Of a stretch of DNA of 64,000 bases, positions 1 to 12,285 are shown piece after piece. Source of the DNA: Juglans regia (taxonomy: Eukaryota > Streptophyta > Magnoliopsida > Fagales > Juglandaceae); NCBI RefSeq assembly GCF_001411555.2, contig NC_049910.1:30041150-30105149 (forward strand), read 5' to 3'. The translations under genes were made by a program, and so were the position numbers. Position 1 is the first letter of the stretch, and each line of letters starts with the position of its first letter. Below the pieces are notes generated by a model. It saw only the letters and a program-made list of their open reading frames with translations. It did no database searches and was not told the origin of the DNA.

Positions 1-674
1 TTTATGCAGTGATCAAGAAAATATTTTTTAATTATGTTGTAAATTTTTTATTTTTTTAAAAATATTTTTTAAAAGTGTTAAAAAAATACATGTGAAAATT
101 TAAAAAAAAAAACACCCAAAATATATACACTAACGAGAGTCAGCGGTATCTGTATAGCAACCCTATAAATAAAGAGTTTAATTTAGAACAATTAATCGAC
201 TTACAAGTGCATGCATGCCACGCATGCGAGTTCAGAACACAACCTGCATCGGCTTACATGGTGTGTCGGACGTGCATGGCACCCGCCATAAAAGTAAAAA
301 TTAGTCAGACTTATTTTGCAATTGTCATAAATTATAAGTTTATGAGCATTAGGAAAGGGTTAATTCAAAACACTCCAAAATTCTAAACCTCGTTTAATTA
401 CACAAATGAGATGAGATGAGATGCGTTGAAATAAAAATTAAAAATTAAATATAATTAAAGTTACACCAGGCCTAAGTACTATTTGAGATCGATGGCGTAC
501 GTAGAAGCTGCTAGCTCAATATATATGGAATGCCCTATTTGTTCCAACAGATGATCAGCAAGGGAAACATGAGAAATGCGGATCAATGAGTCTTTCTTAT
601 CACAAAACTTAATCCCTTTTCCTTGCACAACAGAAGTGGCTTGGTCTGAAAATAGCGGCTTCCAGATCATGGCG
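1..674. other. AT-rich intergenic DNA
   Basis: No gene can be supported here. A 63-codon open frame on the minus strand at 479-670 ends next to the MITE at 675. It shows no recognisable domain and no splice context, so it is not called. Confidence 0.5.
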
Positions 675-812
675 CACTACAAGAAAAATGAGCTTTTGTG
701 ATTATTTAATTGCGACGAAAAGATTATTTATGATTAAAACAGATTCATTTTAACTGTAAATAGTCATTTTTCTGAAATTAACTGTCTATAAATAAACAGT
801 TTTTTTGTAGTG
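675..812. mobile_element. CACTA-type MITE, 138 bp
   Basis: The left end reads CACTACAAGAAAAA. The right end is its inverted counterpart, ending in TTTTTTTGTAGTG. CACTACAA ends are the signature of CACTA (CMC/EnSpm) transposons, and the 138-bp size with no coding capacity marks a non-autonomous derivative. The expected 3-bp target duplication is not perfect (GCG on the left, GTG on the right). Confidence 0.75.
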
Positions 813-3175
813 GTGGGTCTCAGATCGATGACGGTGTCTTTTTGGTCTTTCTCTTCACAAATTTTGTTCCTTTTTCACGTAGAGCATGACAAGTATTAAG
901 TCGAAGGCTTTGCACTTGCCCAAAAAACCAAAAAAAAAAAAAAAAAAAGCCCTTTGATTTGAAAATGTTGGCTTTCAAATGCGGGGTCAAGTCGGGCAAA
1001 ATAAGAATTATAGTTAATCAACCGAACCTAAGCATTAAGGTTGAGAAAAGATGCAAAAATAGAAGAAACTCTAAAAAATATTTATTAATGATAAACTTCG
1101 AAATTATTTAATAAAGCCTACAAGCTGGACTTAAATAACTTCAAAGTTCGAAAGAGAAATGATATTTATAGTAATCCTATAGAGTGTATGACTAGTCTTG
1201 CATACTTCATTTGAAAAAATTTGATAAATCTAAGATACACATAAAAAATTATTTCTAGCAGTAGATTCCACTTTTTATCCAAAAGGAGTGTGCTTGACTT
1301 GTTCAAAAAGAAGTACCCTAACACTATATCTAACATTATTATGATATTAAGAAAACTTATTCAAAAAGAAAATTCTAGATTATTACGTAAAAATTAAATA
1401 CGTAAATATACAATAATCCAGCAAAAATTTGGCTAAAATTGAAATCAAAATCAAATTCAAAATAAAATTAAAAACTTGAAACAAGATATTTTTTAAGATG
1501 ACAAAAATAAATGTAAATAGATGATTTGGGAGAAAAATAAGAGATATGCCCCAATCAAATGAAGATATGTTATTTCTTGTCATATTTGTGCAAATCTACT
1601 TTCTTAATTTATTTTTTTAAAAGTAATTCAACGCTATCAAAGTAGAATATAGACCCGCATCTCTAATATTAATTTAGATTTGCATCAAAATTCAATTTAA
1701 AAATGGTGAGTTACAGTGGGTTTTGGACGAGTTGCAAAGTACGTATTATATATTAAGTGCATGTTTAGAATTGCGGTAGATAATATAGCCTTTAGCTTAA
1801 AGTTTATAGTTGTAGACTTTAAAATAATAAGCACTATTATTAAAAAATTATTTATTATTTATTAATCATATTATATGTCTAAAGTACTTTTAAATATATT
1901 AATTTGTTTGAAAACAAATTTAAAAGGGGTTTTTTGAGGTAGAAATGAAAGACAGTTATTTGATGTTTTAATGAAAAAAATAAAAAAGATAAAGATAAAA
2001 TTGTAATTATTTAAAAGATTTTCATCCGTTAACAACTTTCCTGGAATGCACCTTTTAACTTTTCTTTTATAATAAAAAATACTTTTATATGAATCAGTCA
2101 AACAACTTAAATTTATTATCAGAGTACTTTATAGCTATTTAAACATTTTTTAATACTCTTAATACAATCCCAACATTTTTTAATAGACGCTGCTTTCTTT
2201 TAAAATAATTATATGATATTTATATATTTCACGACTGCACGTAATATTATTCTTTATTTATTTTTCACATTAACTTGCCTACGTCACTTACACAAGCATC
2301 CATGTAGATCAATTCCAAATGAAGAATATTGAACAAAGGTACTTGTTAGAAACTGGACATGAATGATTTAGATCGCGAGAAATTACATGTGCTTTCTCAA
2401 AGTTTTGCTTGGAAAAAATAAATAATAGATTTGAATCATAGCCAGCTTAGTTAAAGTGTTGTGATCTCCAAGTTGCACGCACGAAGTTTATATTTAGATG
2501 AATTAAGAAATAATAATACTATAAATAATAATACTATACATCACACTCTCATTTTACTTTCATCTCATTATATAAGATGAGACATATTTATCATAATTGA
2601 ATGATAAAAAAGAGTTATGCTACATACGTACAGTCGTTTTTGTGCATGTACTTGTCCTTGCGCACTTCATTGATGTGATTGACCAAAATAGTTATTCTCT
2701 ATAAAAAAAAAGTTTAACAAAAAATCATATTAGTAGAATACATAAGAAGTAAGTAAAAATGACTACACATAAAATTTTTAGGTAAAAAAAATATACAATA
2801 AAAGACTATTCAATGATGATAAATGTGATTACTTAAATAATGAGATGAAAATAAAATAGCAATGTAATGTATATAATTTTTTATTAACAAATAAATTATT
2901 CTAAAATAATAGTTAATAATTTGTACAAGTCTTGAGTTTACAAATCTGGAGCAGATCTCTTACAAATATATATATATTTTTAATCAAAGGATTAATTGCC
3001 GGCTCGAGCTTGCACGTCCCGTCTGGGTTCCCTAGCATTGAAAGAGTTGTTTTCCTTTTGATAGGTAAGATAGCCATTAATTGAACAAAGATATCAATAA
3101 CATGAATATATTCACAGTTAAAGAGGAAGAGAGAGAGAGAGACGTAGAGATGAAAAAAAGGTGGTTGCGGGTTAC
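813..3175. other. AT-rich intergenic DNA with MITE debris
   Basis: No coding region is evident. The motif GCTACATACGTACAGTCG near 2620 matches the end of the palindromic MITE family at 58975-59142, so a degraded copy probably lies there. A short GA-rich run near 3125-3143 lies just downstream of the MATE gene and may be in its 3' UTR. Confidence 0.5.
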
Positions 3176-4693
3176 CTAGCGAGGCAATTGTTCTCTGCGT
3201 GGGTTCACGAGAGGAAACGAAGTGACCACATGAACACAAGCAAGTGGCTGTTGCTCTTCACCGGTCTTGCCACCTACATCAGTGGCAGTGAGCTCCGATT
3301 CTCCCCCACCTCCGCACGTTAGCACCCGTGCCCTCCGAGCTTGGAAGTCCCAATCCGTAGTCCCGATCACGTAAAACATGAGCCCAGCGCAGCATACCTG
3401 CGCCGATAACAAACCCAGCCAAAGCCCACAGAACCCAACCCCGAGCCGAAAAGCGAGCCCAACTGCCACTGGCATGCCAACCAGATAAAATGCCCCGAGG
3501 TTCACGTTAGCCGCCGAGCTCGGCCGTGCACTCCCTCTGAGGACCCCACACCCAACCGTCTGTGGACAGTTCCCGAGCTCGCACAACCCTATGATCGGGA
3601 GAGCGGCTACCGTAAGCCTCAGGATCTCCGAGTCGTTGGTGAACATCCGTGCCCACTTATCCCTCATCCCCGATGCGAACGTCATGGCTAAAAAACCCAT
3701 TATCTCCGCTATAAACACCGCCACCACGGCGGATGTTTTTGCTTTGTGCGGACGGTTAGCTCCGAGCTCGTTCCCGACCCGAGTCGACACGGCGCAGCCG
3801 AGTGAGGACGGGAACACGTAAATCAACGCCGTCGTTTGTATCAAGATGCCCATTGACGCCACGGTCGCTTTGGGGTTCACCAACAGTCCGCACAAGACGA
3901 TCATAATCTCGTACCACCACCATTCAAGGCAAACCGAGACGCAACTCGGAACAGCGAGCCGGAGCAGGGGTTTCCAGCCGGTCATGCACTCTGATCGGCT
4001 GGGGACACTCCAGCTTGGCTCGTTTAGCCTGGTGACCCGCATGTATAAGACTACGGATAGTAGCACAAGGAAGTTGGAGGCGGCAGAGGCTGCCGAAACT
4101 CCGGCCACTCCGAGCCGGAAGTGGGAGACGAGTAAAAAGTTCATGGGCAAGAGGAAAACAGTGCCAGCAAGGGACGCTAACGTGAGCGGGAGGGTGATGC
4201 CTTGGGCTCGAAGGTAAATGCGAATTGGGTGAAGGAAAGAGTTGGTCAAAAGGTCCGGGAGGGAGAACATCAGGTACGTGTGAGCCATGCGAGTGATGTT
4301 GGGGTCTTGGTTTAGATAAAGAAGAATTCTGGACATGTTGAGCCAAAGAATCCAAATGGGTATCGACGAGGCGAGGAGAAAAATCACGGTGCGGTGAAGG
4401 GTTACAGATAGAAGATTCGGGCGGTTTGCTCCGAAAGCTTGGGAACACAGGGGCTCCATGCCCAGAGATAGGCCCGAGAGCACGGAATAACCAGTTATAT
4501 TGGCGAAAGCAATGGCCAGAGTGCCAGCAGCGAGCTCGAGATCACCGAGGTGGCCGAGGAAGAGCATGGAGAGAATTGAGCGAGAGTAAAGAATGAGTCC
4601 TGTTAAAACCATGGGGAAGGCCATGTTTACGAGCGATTTGGTTTCCGATACCATACCGGAGATAGTTTGTACAGCAAGGTACTGCTTTTGCAT
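3176..4693 (-). CDS. MATE efflux transporter, DTX48-51-like
   Basis: This encodes a 505-residue multidrug and toxic compound extrusion (MATE) family antiporter, probably exporting a metabolite or hormone-related compound across a cell membrane in exchange for protons. The protein is almost entirely hydrophobic helices in two MatE halves. Family hallmarks are SMLFLGHLGDLELA near the N-terminus, GMEPLCSQAFGA, the central CLEWWWYEIMIVLCGLL and ELGNCPQTVGCGVLRGSARP. The intact single exon fits the intron-poor Arabidopsis DTX48-51 clade, which is known for roles in organ initiation, senescence and iron or ABA-related transport. The start is the first in-frame ATG after a TGA about 70 nt upstream. 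The 23 in-frame codons before it are acidic and could be coding only if a different start were used. The coding region is much richer in GC than its flanks. The substrate cannot be read from the sequence. Confidence 0.93.
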   Translation of the reverse strand: MQKQYLAVQTISGMVSETKSLVNMAFPMVLTGLILYSRSILSMLFLGHLGDLELAAGTLAIAFANITGYSVLSGLSLGMEPLCSQAFGANRPNLLSVTLHRTVIFLLASSIPIWILWLNMSRILLYLNQDPNITRMAHTYLMFSLPDLLTNSFLHPIRIYLRAQGITLPLTLASLAGTVFLLPMNFLLVSHFRLGVAGVSAASAASNFLVLLSVVLYMRVTRLNEPSWSVPSRSECMTGWKPLLRLAVPSCVSVCLEWWWYEIMIVLCGLLVNPKATVASMGILIQTTALIYVFPSSLGCAVSTRVGNELGANRPHKAKTSAVVAVFIAEIMGFLAMTFASGMRDKWARMFTNDSEILRLTVAALPIIGLCELGNCPQTVGCGVLRGSARPSSAANVNLGAFYLVGMPVAVGLAFRLGVGFCGLWLGLLSAQVCCAGLMFYVIGTTDWDFQARRARVLTCGGGGESELTATDVGGKTGEEQQPLACVHVVTSFPLVNPRREQLPR

Positions 4694-4996
4694 TTCGTGG
4701 TCTGTCTTGGGCTTCTCTTCTGCAGGTTCCTCGTCTTTTATAGGGTTGCCGGCGATAAGAGGTCAAAAAAGAGGTGGGTTAGTTGAGGCCGTTGCTCTGC
4801 AGCCTTGTTTGTTGCAAAGGTGGTGGAAGTAGTAGTGACCGAACGATACATATATACTTGAAGATGAAAATTAGGAGTAGTACTAGTACTACAAATTAAC
4901 GATGATCAAACAGTCTTGTCTTTGCTCGGCAAAAGCTCTGCTGGCAGTTATGGAGATGCTCCCTTGGGAGCACTAGAATGATCTCTCTCCAGGAAA

Positions 4997-5017
4997 CTCT
5001 CTCTCTCTCTCTCTCTC
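4997..5017. repeat. (CT)n microsatellite upstream of MATE gene
   Basis: About ten CT units (GA on the transcribed strand) lie about 300 bp upstream of the MATE start, probably in its 5' UTR or core promoter. GA-rich leaders are common in plants. Confidence 0.8.
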
Positions 5018-5148
5018 CTGTGTGGATGCTATCAAATTTCTAAGGGAGGTCGTTAAGAATGCAGGGAATATATAGATATTATTAATAAGCAAATGGATGT
5101 TAGATTTTTTTTTCTATTTAATATTTAGTTGATGAGTAAGTCTACATA

Positions 5149-5590
5149 CATTACAAGAAACAGGATATTTCCCGGCGCTTAAATTCACCGCAAATAATCT
5201 TATAAATCGCTGCAAATATTTTTTTGCAACGATTTATGCTGCACCGGACTTTCATCGCAATTGTTGAGATATTTAAAAGTTTAGCCAGTGAAATTCAAAA
5301 ATCGTCGCGAAAAATATTTATTTACAACGATTTTTTTCGCTGCTAATATTTTTAGTTACGCCGCAATAACGTTTGGATTTCAGTCTCATTTTGCTATGAA
5401 AAAGTATTTGCAGCGTTTTCTATCGTTGCAAATACACAAAATATCATCGCAAATATCTTGATATTATTTACAGCGTGTTCAAAAATTGCCGTGAATAATA
5501 TTTTTTACAGTGATTAAAATCATCACAAATAATATTGTCTCTTTTCCAGCAAGTCATTGTCGCTGTAAAAGATTATTTGCGACGATATCA
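5149..5590. mobile_element. Degenerate CACTA-like non-autonomous element
   Basis: The stretch begins CATTACAAGAAAC, close to the CACTA end CACTACAAGAAA. It then carries many inverted and direct variants of GCGACGATTT, GCTGCAAAT and ATCGTCGC. Such internally repetitive non-coding DNA is typical of CACTA derivatives. The right terminus is not recognisable, so the end is approximate. It lies in the distal promoter of the MATE gene. Confidence 0.45.
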
Positions 5591-8500
5591 TGTTGATACA
5601 AGTTCGTACAATTATATTTAAAAAAAATTAAAATTATAATAATGTTATTTTGAAAATAATAATTTTTTTTCTTTTTACCTTATTTATCAATAAAACTGTA
5701 CGTACACATCATCTTTCATTAAAGACTATAAATAGATCAATCTTTCTTGCACGATATTTATTTTCTTCTTTATCTTATATGCCAAATTACAAAAAAAAAA
5801 AAGCACTGATCATTTGATTTGTCTTCCCCCGAAGGCAAGAAGCAATACAATTATATATTGCTAAGTTTTGGGCCACTCGAATGTCTGAAAGTGAACCCCA
5901 CCGACCAGCCTAAAGCAGTCGGGGGATGGCATGCATGGTGGGCCTCACGGCCAAAATAGCTGTTGCTGGGCGGTTTTGCTCTCCCAAAGTCTTTTCGCAC
6001 GTCATTATTCGTCACCCAAACCCGCAAATGCATTCCATCTTTATCATCTACTGTGAGTTGATAAATCCCTGAGTATTTTGTTGTCCATGGTACATGAGTT
6101 GATAAATCCCTGGTTGTCCCTAGACTTAGACTTATTTGCATACATAATAATAAGGTCATGTTCACGAGGCGAGAATTAAAGGTGAACAGCGAAGAATAGA
6201 CGTATACTAGCCCCCAATAGAAAGAAACAAAGCTAGCTAGGAAGTGGTGCATGCAGGTAGGGAATGTGAGGGTTCTATTCAATTACAAGGTGCCTATCTG
6301 ATCAGAGGTTGGGAAACGACAACAACAGTCAATTATACACAACACAACTAGACGGATACATATATGGTACTGAGAGAGACGGATAGAGAGATATGTTTGA
6401 GGAAATGCCAGCCAACCTGACACGTGTCCTACTGTTCAAGCACGCATATTTTGACTACACACGTGTGAAATATCTATTCCCCAATTCCCATGCATATTAT
6501 TTGCACAAAAAGTCTGGGGACAACCAGCTAATTGCGTCCACCTCGGGAGCACCATACTACTGCGTCAGCAACTAATATTATATAAAAAAACAAAAAATGA
6601 AAAATGAAACGTAACAAAACAGAAGTACGAGAAAAGGAGGAAAATCAAAATCTTTGTAACTTGAGGAAGCTTGCAAGAGAGCGAAACCAGAGACTAGAGA
6701 GGAGATCTGATCGCTGTCATGCGTCTGAAGACTCGAGCATTTCAACTTTTCTATCACAAATAGAAAAACATCAAAAGCAATGCATCGAGATCGTCTATGA
6801 AAAAAAAACCCAATAACACGCCAATTCAACACCTCGATAAACCCAAAACTTGCCTTTGGAAAATCAAACCATCCCCATAAGAAATTACATTGAATTACAA
6901 GAGCAAAAGCAGATGGAGAAAACGAAAACTACCTGTAGTTGTGATAGAGATCGACGAATACACCGGATTGCAAAGCCCAGCCTGTCTTCCATTCATGTGT
7001 GGAGGTTGTTCCGCATGAAGCATTCATGCAAATATTTGGCCCCATTAACCCAAAATCGAAATCTTTATGAGAGCAAGACGCAAATCCAAATCTAAACCCT
7101 AACAGCACTTCACAAAAAAATTAAAAATTTAGTGAAATAAATTATCATTGGCCACAACAAGCACATGTACACAACTCTCTCCCTCACATACATCTACACA
7201 CAACCATTCTGAGATTCAACAGTGATTAAAGAAACACTAAAAATCACAAACAAAAATAATAAAAAAACACAAACACCAACACCAACCTTGTCCCAATCCT
7301 TGAAGACCCCAGATCTAGAAGTGTTTGCATTTACAATAACAACGAACACAGAAACAAACCCATTTCTTGTTCATCCTCATAAGACTATAATTTTTCAACC
7401 AGTGGCAGTGAATATAGCTCTACTAAAAGTGAAGATGAAGAACTACAGGGTCAACTAGGTGGAGATCGATGGGGGAAAGGGGGAACGAGGGGAATGACAA
7501 AAATGACATGAAACGACGTCGTGGAACGAAGGGGAATGGGCAATAAACGAAACGACGTCGTTTTTGTTTGCCACGTAGGAGCCGATGTCATGGCGGGGAC
7601 GCAAGGTCGGTTGTCTATAGAATTTTTGTTATGTATGGCTTCCCCAACTAGTAGGACCCCTCTCAGATTTTTAGGATTTAAAACTTTGCCTCCTTTTTAG
7701 CACATTCGATTAAGGAAAATGATTTATACACAATATTTTTTACAATACTTTATACAACTATGTTTTAAATGAGGGGTATTTTTATAAAATATCTTATAAA
7801 AGTAACATCATTTTATAAAAATACCTCATCTTATACTTTTCTTGTAAAAAAAATTATATCAGAGCACTCACATTAATATTGTTCATCCATATCGGATTTT
7901 TTTTTATCCGGTTTGATTTTTGGCCCTGATTAAACTCGGGATTTCATAACCCGAACTTACTCGATTTGGGCCTAATATGAAAACCGGGTTTAGGGTTTAA
8001 AACCCGATATTCAAGTTTATAAAAAAAAAATCTTCAACCTTAGGTAAAATTTTACATGCGTTTAGTTAAAAAGATAATTAGTTGTTTCTGGCTAATTTAT
8101 TTAGTTTTTTTTATATATTATATGAACAAATTAATCCATTAGAAGGGTGATTTTGTTCGGGTAAGTACTACTGAAACGACAATATTTGGATAAAAATAAA
8201 AGAACTCGTTTGGTTCAGCCGTAGCTCTATCTGCATCATGCAGTCAAACATGAAATTAAGGCTGTGTTTGGATGTTGAGTTGAGTTCTTAATAAATTGAG
8301 TATTGCTACATAGCAACCATTGTAGATGTGCACACATTGCACATACTACGTGGCTGCTTCAGCTTCTTTAGTTTTTTTTTTTCTTCTTCTTCTTCTTCGT
8401 TTTGCACCAGACCTTCTCTAGTTCTCCTTTCTCTCTTCCTCTCTCTCTCATCAGATCTCTCTCATACAGTCTCTCTCTCATCGACTCTCTCACTCATCTC

Positions 8501-9391
8501 AGTCTCTCTCTCATCTCGGTCTCTCTCTCTCATCAATAGCTCTCTCTCTCTCTCTCTCATCTCTATATTATCAATGGCTGCTCGTGTGACACGTAATGTG
8601 TGCAATTTGGATGCAACCAAGCAGTAACTGCTACCGAGACTTTTTCTAATAAATTAGATGGCACTCACTACAATTTGAGAAAGAAAATGGGGACTGGGAC
8701 TTTGAAGCTTGCATAAAGTATAGGTTGGATTGTGCTAGTGCTTTGGGATATGAGATAATAAAAGAGCTTGCATGTTCCTTCAGTGAATAGGTACAAGTTT
8801 AAGTTTGACTAAACCAAAGCCCAAACCCACTAACGGCATATTGAAGAAAACCCCAACGATTCAGGCATTCCTTGAGAGGATAAAAGAGAATGTAACGAGA
8901 AGGATAAACAAGGTAAGTTTTATGTCTTTTGTTAGTGGCGATTTTTTTTAAGCTGAAATTTGGTTTGAGGATTTTTTCAAATTGTGTTTGGGTAGTGAGA
9001 TATTTTCAAGTTTCTGTAAAGAATAATGAAAAAATAATGATCAAATATTAAATAGTAGTAAGAAGTAATTGACGTTCTCATGTATATGGCATAAATTATA
9101 GTTATTATTGATTACTTCAGATTTTGATCAGCTGTCACAAGGAATTTGGTGTTAGAATATTTTGATTAAAGACAAGTTTTCAAAAGTGTCTTTATGAATG
9201 TCTACTTGGGTTTTCATAATAAGTAAATTTGGAGTTAAGGTTGTAAGAAACATAAATATTATATGGGTTTGAGGCTAAGGAAGGATTACGAGAAGTAACA
9301 ATAAAGAAAGTGACTTGGATCGAGAGTAATTGAGTTAGATCTTAATTTATCCAAATTCAAAGGACATGATTTTATAAAAAAAAACATAGAA
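5591..9391. other. Intergenic DNA, no supported gene
   Basis: Open frames here, including 143 codons on the minus strand at 5851-6282, lack recognisable domains and look like chance. Two copies of the palindrome ACGACGTCGT lie at about 7511 and 7552. A CT-rich tract occupies about 8367-8560. A fragment near 8265 (TGTTTGGATGTTGAGTTGAG) resembles the MITE at 38230-38466. Confidence 0.5.
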
Positions 9392-9477
9392 TGTAATACC
9401 CAAGCTCAAATTCCAACTCTTAAAAGGCCAATGAAGTCTAAATTTAGAAGTAGATTGGATATGAGTGATGTTATTGC
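9392..9477 (+). mobile_element. Left piece of an LTR split by a solo LTR
   Basis: The piece starts TGTAATACCC, the typical start of long Ty3/gypsy (Tekay/Del-like) LTRs. It stops at the target site of the solo LTR at 9478-12280. Its continuation is 12286-13381, which ends in GAGGCGTGACA and is followed by a primer-binding-site-like sequence. Joined, the LTR would be about 1.2 kb. Assigning the left end is inference, because no second LTR of this element is in the window. Confidence 0.5.
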
Positions 9478-9488
9478 TGTAATAGCTC

Positions 9489-9514
9489 GGCCCAGGCCCA
9501 GGCCCAGGCCCAGG
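9489..9514 (+). repeat. GGCCCA hexamer repeat, about 4 units
   Basis: Four perfect GGCCCA units lie just inside the left end of solo LTR copy A. Copy B has a single GGGCCCAG at the equivalent place, so the array expanded only in copy A. Confidence 0.9.
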
Positions 9515-11481
9515 AAGAAGCCAGCCTTTGAAGCTCCAGACGACGTCGTTCGGTGAGTTTTCTTTCTCCCACTTCAGTTTCTTCCCCTGGCAGTTCTTCC
9601 CCTTCAGTTTTCTTCATCCTGAAAATCTCTCCACCCCGATTCCATCTTCCCCATGTCTCTGCAGTTTTGTTTTCCTTTTCTTTTCTTTGCTGCCATCACT
9701 CAGATCTCTCTCTACTCAGTATTCCCTTCCTCTTTGCAGTTGCGTACCCCATCCTCATGAATCTCTCACTCACAGAGCATCCCCACCCTTCTCCTCATTG
9801 CGCATCCCCACCATCAAGGTGCCATCGGAGGTGGCCTCTCATCGACGCCGGTAAGTTTTTTCCTAACCCTCCTGCTCCTTCTGTTTCCCTAAAACCCCGT
9901 GCCTCACACCCTCCTCACAGGATTTCCTCTTTCACGCACAGATCACCTCCTCCTTTCACCACGTCGTGCGGCTCCACTAGCAAGGGTCCTCATTGGTTAA
10001 TTTTCTCTCACTAGTAAGTCTCTCTCTCTCTCTCTGTGTTTTATTTTTTTTCCCTCAACATGTCGTCCATGGCAGTCCGTCCCTATCATTGTTCAAGAGC
10101 TCTACACCACGGTCAAACATCTTCGTGCACTGCCAACACCGAAGTCACCCTCTTCATTTCTGGTTCTGCGACAGACAAAGGTCCACCCCTCTTGCTGCCA
10201 AGGTGTTTTCCTCTCTTTTGAGTATTCAAAGTTTAGCCCTACTGCAACGTGTTTTCCACTGAATAAACTCAACTTTTGACATTGTTGGTGGATCACAGAG
10301 AAGTAATCTCATCTCTAGGCAATGAGTGTCACTCTCTAATTCCACGGGTCACTGTACGAAATTAGTTATAGTAATCTTCTCTCCACTTTGCAATGTACTG
10401 CTGTGACTGTAGATTGTATGATAAAGCTTTGAATTATGTGAAATTATGGTGTTAATTTCGGGTAGTGTTATTGGTGTTCGTGTTGGTTTGAAATTGAGGC
10501 TGTTTGTGTTGCTGGCGGGGTTAATGTGTTGGTTGTTGGATTGATATGTGAAGGTTCGGGTTAGTATGTAGCTGATTGGGTGGAATTGTTGGTTGTTTGG
10601 GTCATTATGTGATTGTTCGGGGTTGTGTTGCAGTATGGAGTTTGGTGACTGTCCGGAGTTACTGGTTGGTTGTTTGAGCTATATGTTGGTTGTGTTGGGA
10701 TTTATATATATTGATGGTTTGAGTATAACGTTGGTTAGGATGGGTTTATAAGTTGCTTTTGGAGTTGATAAATGGTTGTTTGGGACGTTGTTTGATTTGG
10801 TTAATATGCTTGTTCTTGAGTATTTGATTGTGGGACATGTCGGGAGTAAGTTGGTTAATTAAGAAGTATGATTGTTCGCTTGACGTGTGTGTGGCTGTGT
10901 GAGTCGCGAGTTATATGACTGTTTTGGGTTGACTTGTTCTTGTACGGGATTAGTTGATAAGGTTGGTTGTGATGTGTTTTAGTTATTAAAAACTCAGTGA
11001 ATGTTTTTCTGATTTAGGTGGTGAGATTATTAGAGGGCAGATTCAAGACTAAGATAACACGCTACAAGAGTCAAGTAAGCGTGGTTCCTATACTAGATTT
11101 TGCATAAAAGAAATGACTGAGGTTGATTTTATGAAAAATGTGCATGATATGTTTTGAAAAGAAATGTGAAAACAACCCCAGTCATGTGTTTTGCATTACT
11201 CATGAAACTTTGTAGAAGCGAAAATTATTTTTTTTCATGACTGGTGTAGACATGAGATTATTTTAGTGTCCTATTTCTGAACTGTGCAAAAAGAGTGTAT
11301 GAGATCTGAAGGGTTTTTGCGTTGATTAAGTGAAAATACTTTGAATCAATTTTTTAATATGAGAAATGATCTAAATCTATTCAATACTCTGTTTTAATAT
11401 GATGTGGCATCTGAAAACTTTGGCATGACTTTCTGATTCTGTTTTGATTTTGATTTTGTCTGATCTGTTCCTTTAAGGTCC

Positions 11482-11607
11482 TGCCATGAGTATAATAGTG
11501 GTATACGGCTTTGCCATGGGTATAATAGTGGTATATGGTTCTGCCACGGATATAATAGTGGTATATGACCCTGACACAGGTATAATGGTGGTATACAACC
11601 CTATCAG
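11482..11607 (+). repeat. 30-bp tandem repeat, four units
   Basis: Four units of 30 bp share the core GTATAATAGTGGTATA (11482-11511, 11512-11541, 11542-11571, 11572-11601), followed by a partial unit. It lies within solo LTR copy A. The reverse strand stays open through it with a 10-residue periodicity, which follows from the period being a multiple of three and is not evidence of a gene. Confidence 0.9.
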
Positions 11608-12285
11608 GAGAGTTAAACATGGTCTTTGTTTCTGATGTGATGCTCTAATATGATATGAAGATGATATCTCAAATTATAATATGCCAAAGGACTTTTGAAT
11701 AAGAATATTTCTGGAAGTTTCACTCTTTGATAACATATTTTGATTCTGCATGCTGAAAATAAATGTTTTGCTTTACATTTTGAACTTTATAAATACTCAT
11801 GTTTACATACTAGTATATGTTCTCTGCTTACTGAGTTGTTGATAACTCACCCCTTTATCTTCACAATATTTCAAATGACTTTGATGGTTCAGCTGATGAT
11901 TAGTAATTAGAGTGCATGGGCAAGATTAGTTGAGGATAGGAGTTGAGTATCTTAGGATACTATTGCTATTAAGGGATTTATTTAATTCAGTAGTTGGATT
12001 TCAATATGTTTAGATAGTTTATGGAGACTTCTTTAAAATCTGGTTCATTTTATTATGTTATTTGAGATATGTGGAGCAGTTGATCTATTTTATTTTGTTA
12101 CCTTAGGATATGTGGATCTGATAGATGAGTATGTGTAGTTAATCAAATTAGAGGGATTTATGTTTGAATTGGAGTCTTTAGAAATATATATTTTGATTTG
12201 GAGAATATATTAGCATCGTTGAAGTTGATTATTAGGTAACAAGAGCTAACTTCCTGAACCTCCGGGATCAGGGCGTTACAATTGC

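Larger units (their letters stand above)
9478..12280 (+). mobile_element. Solo LTR (copy A), Ty3/gypsy-like, 2.8 kb
   Basis: The element starts TGTAATAGCTCGGCCC and ends GATCAGGGCGTTACA. It is flanked by a perfect 5-bp target duplication, ATTGC, at 9473-9477 and 12281-12285. The TG...CA ends, the 5-bp duplication and the lack of any gag-pol coding region point to a solo LTR left by recombination between the two LTRs of a full element. The family also occurs inverted at 18749-21944. Shared landmarks are the GAGTTGTTGATAACTCACCCC block near 11836 and a CT/GA run. TGTAACGCCC-type ends suggest a Tekay/Del chromovirus, but that clade assignment is inference. Confidence 0.82.

Noticed and set aside
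479..670. 63-codon frame on the minus strand abutting the CACTA MITE
   Set aside because: I considered it as an exon cut by the MITE, but none of the frames beyond the MITE continue it.
3924..4448. 174-codon frame on the minus strand inside the MATE gene
   Set aside because: It is an alternative frame of the GC-rich MATE coding region. The MATE frame carries all family motifs.
5851..6282. 143-codon open frame on the minus strand
   Set aside because: No domain, no homologue that I recognise, low-complexity hydrophobic start and no splice or promoter context.
7960..8025. Telomere-like GGGTTTAGGGTTTAAAACCCG
   Set aside because: There is only one and a half copies of the plant telomere motif in ordinary intergenic DNA, which is too short to mean an interstitial telomere array.
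9553..10014. 153-codon serine/proline-rich frame
   Set aside because: It lies inside solo LTR copy A in CT-rich leader-like sequence and has no domain.
11381..11620. 79-codon frame with HYYTHGR-like repeats on the minus strand
   Set aside because: It is produced by a 30-bp tandem repeat whose period is a multiple of three.
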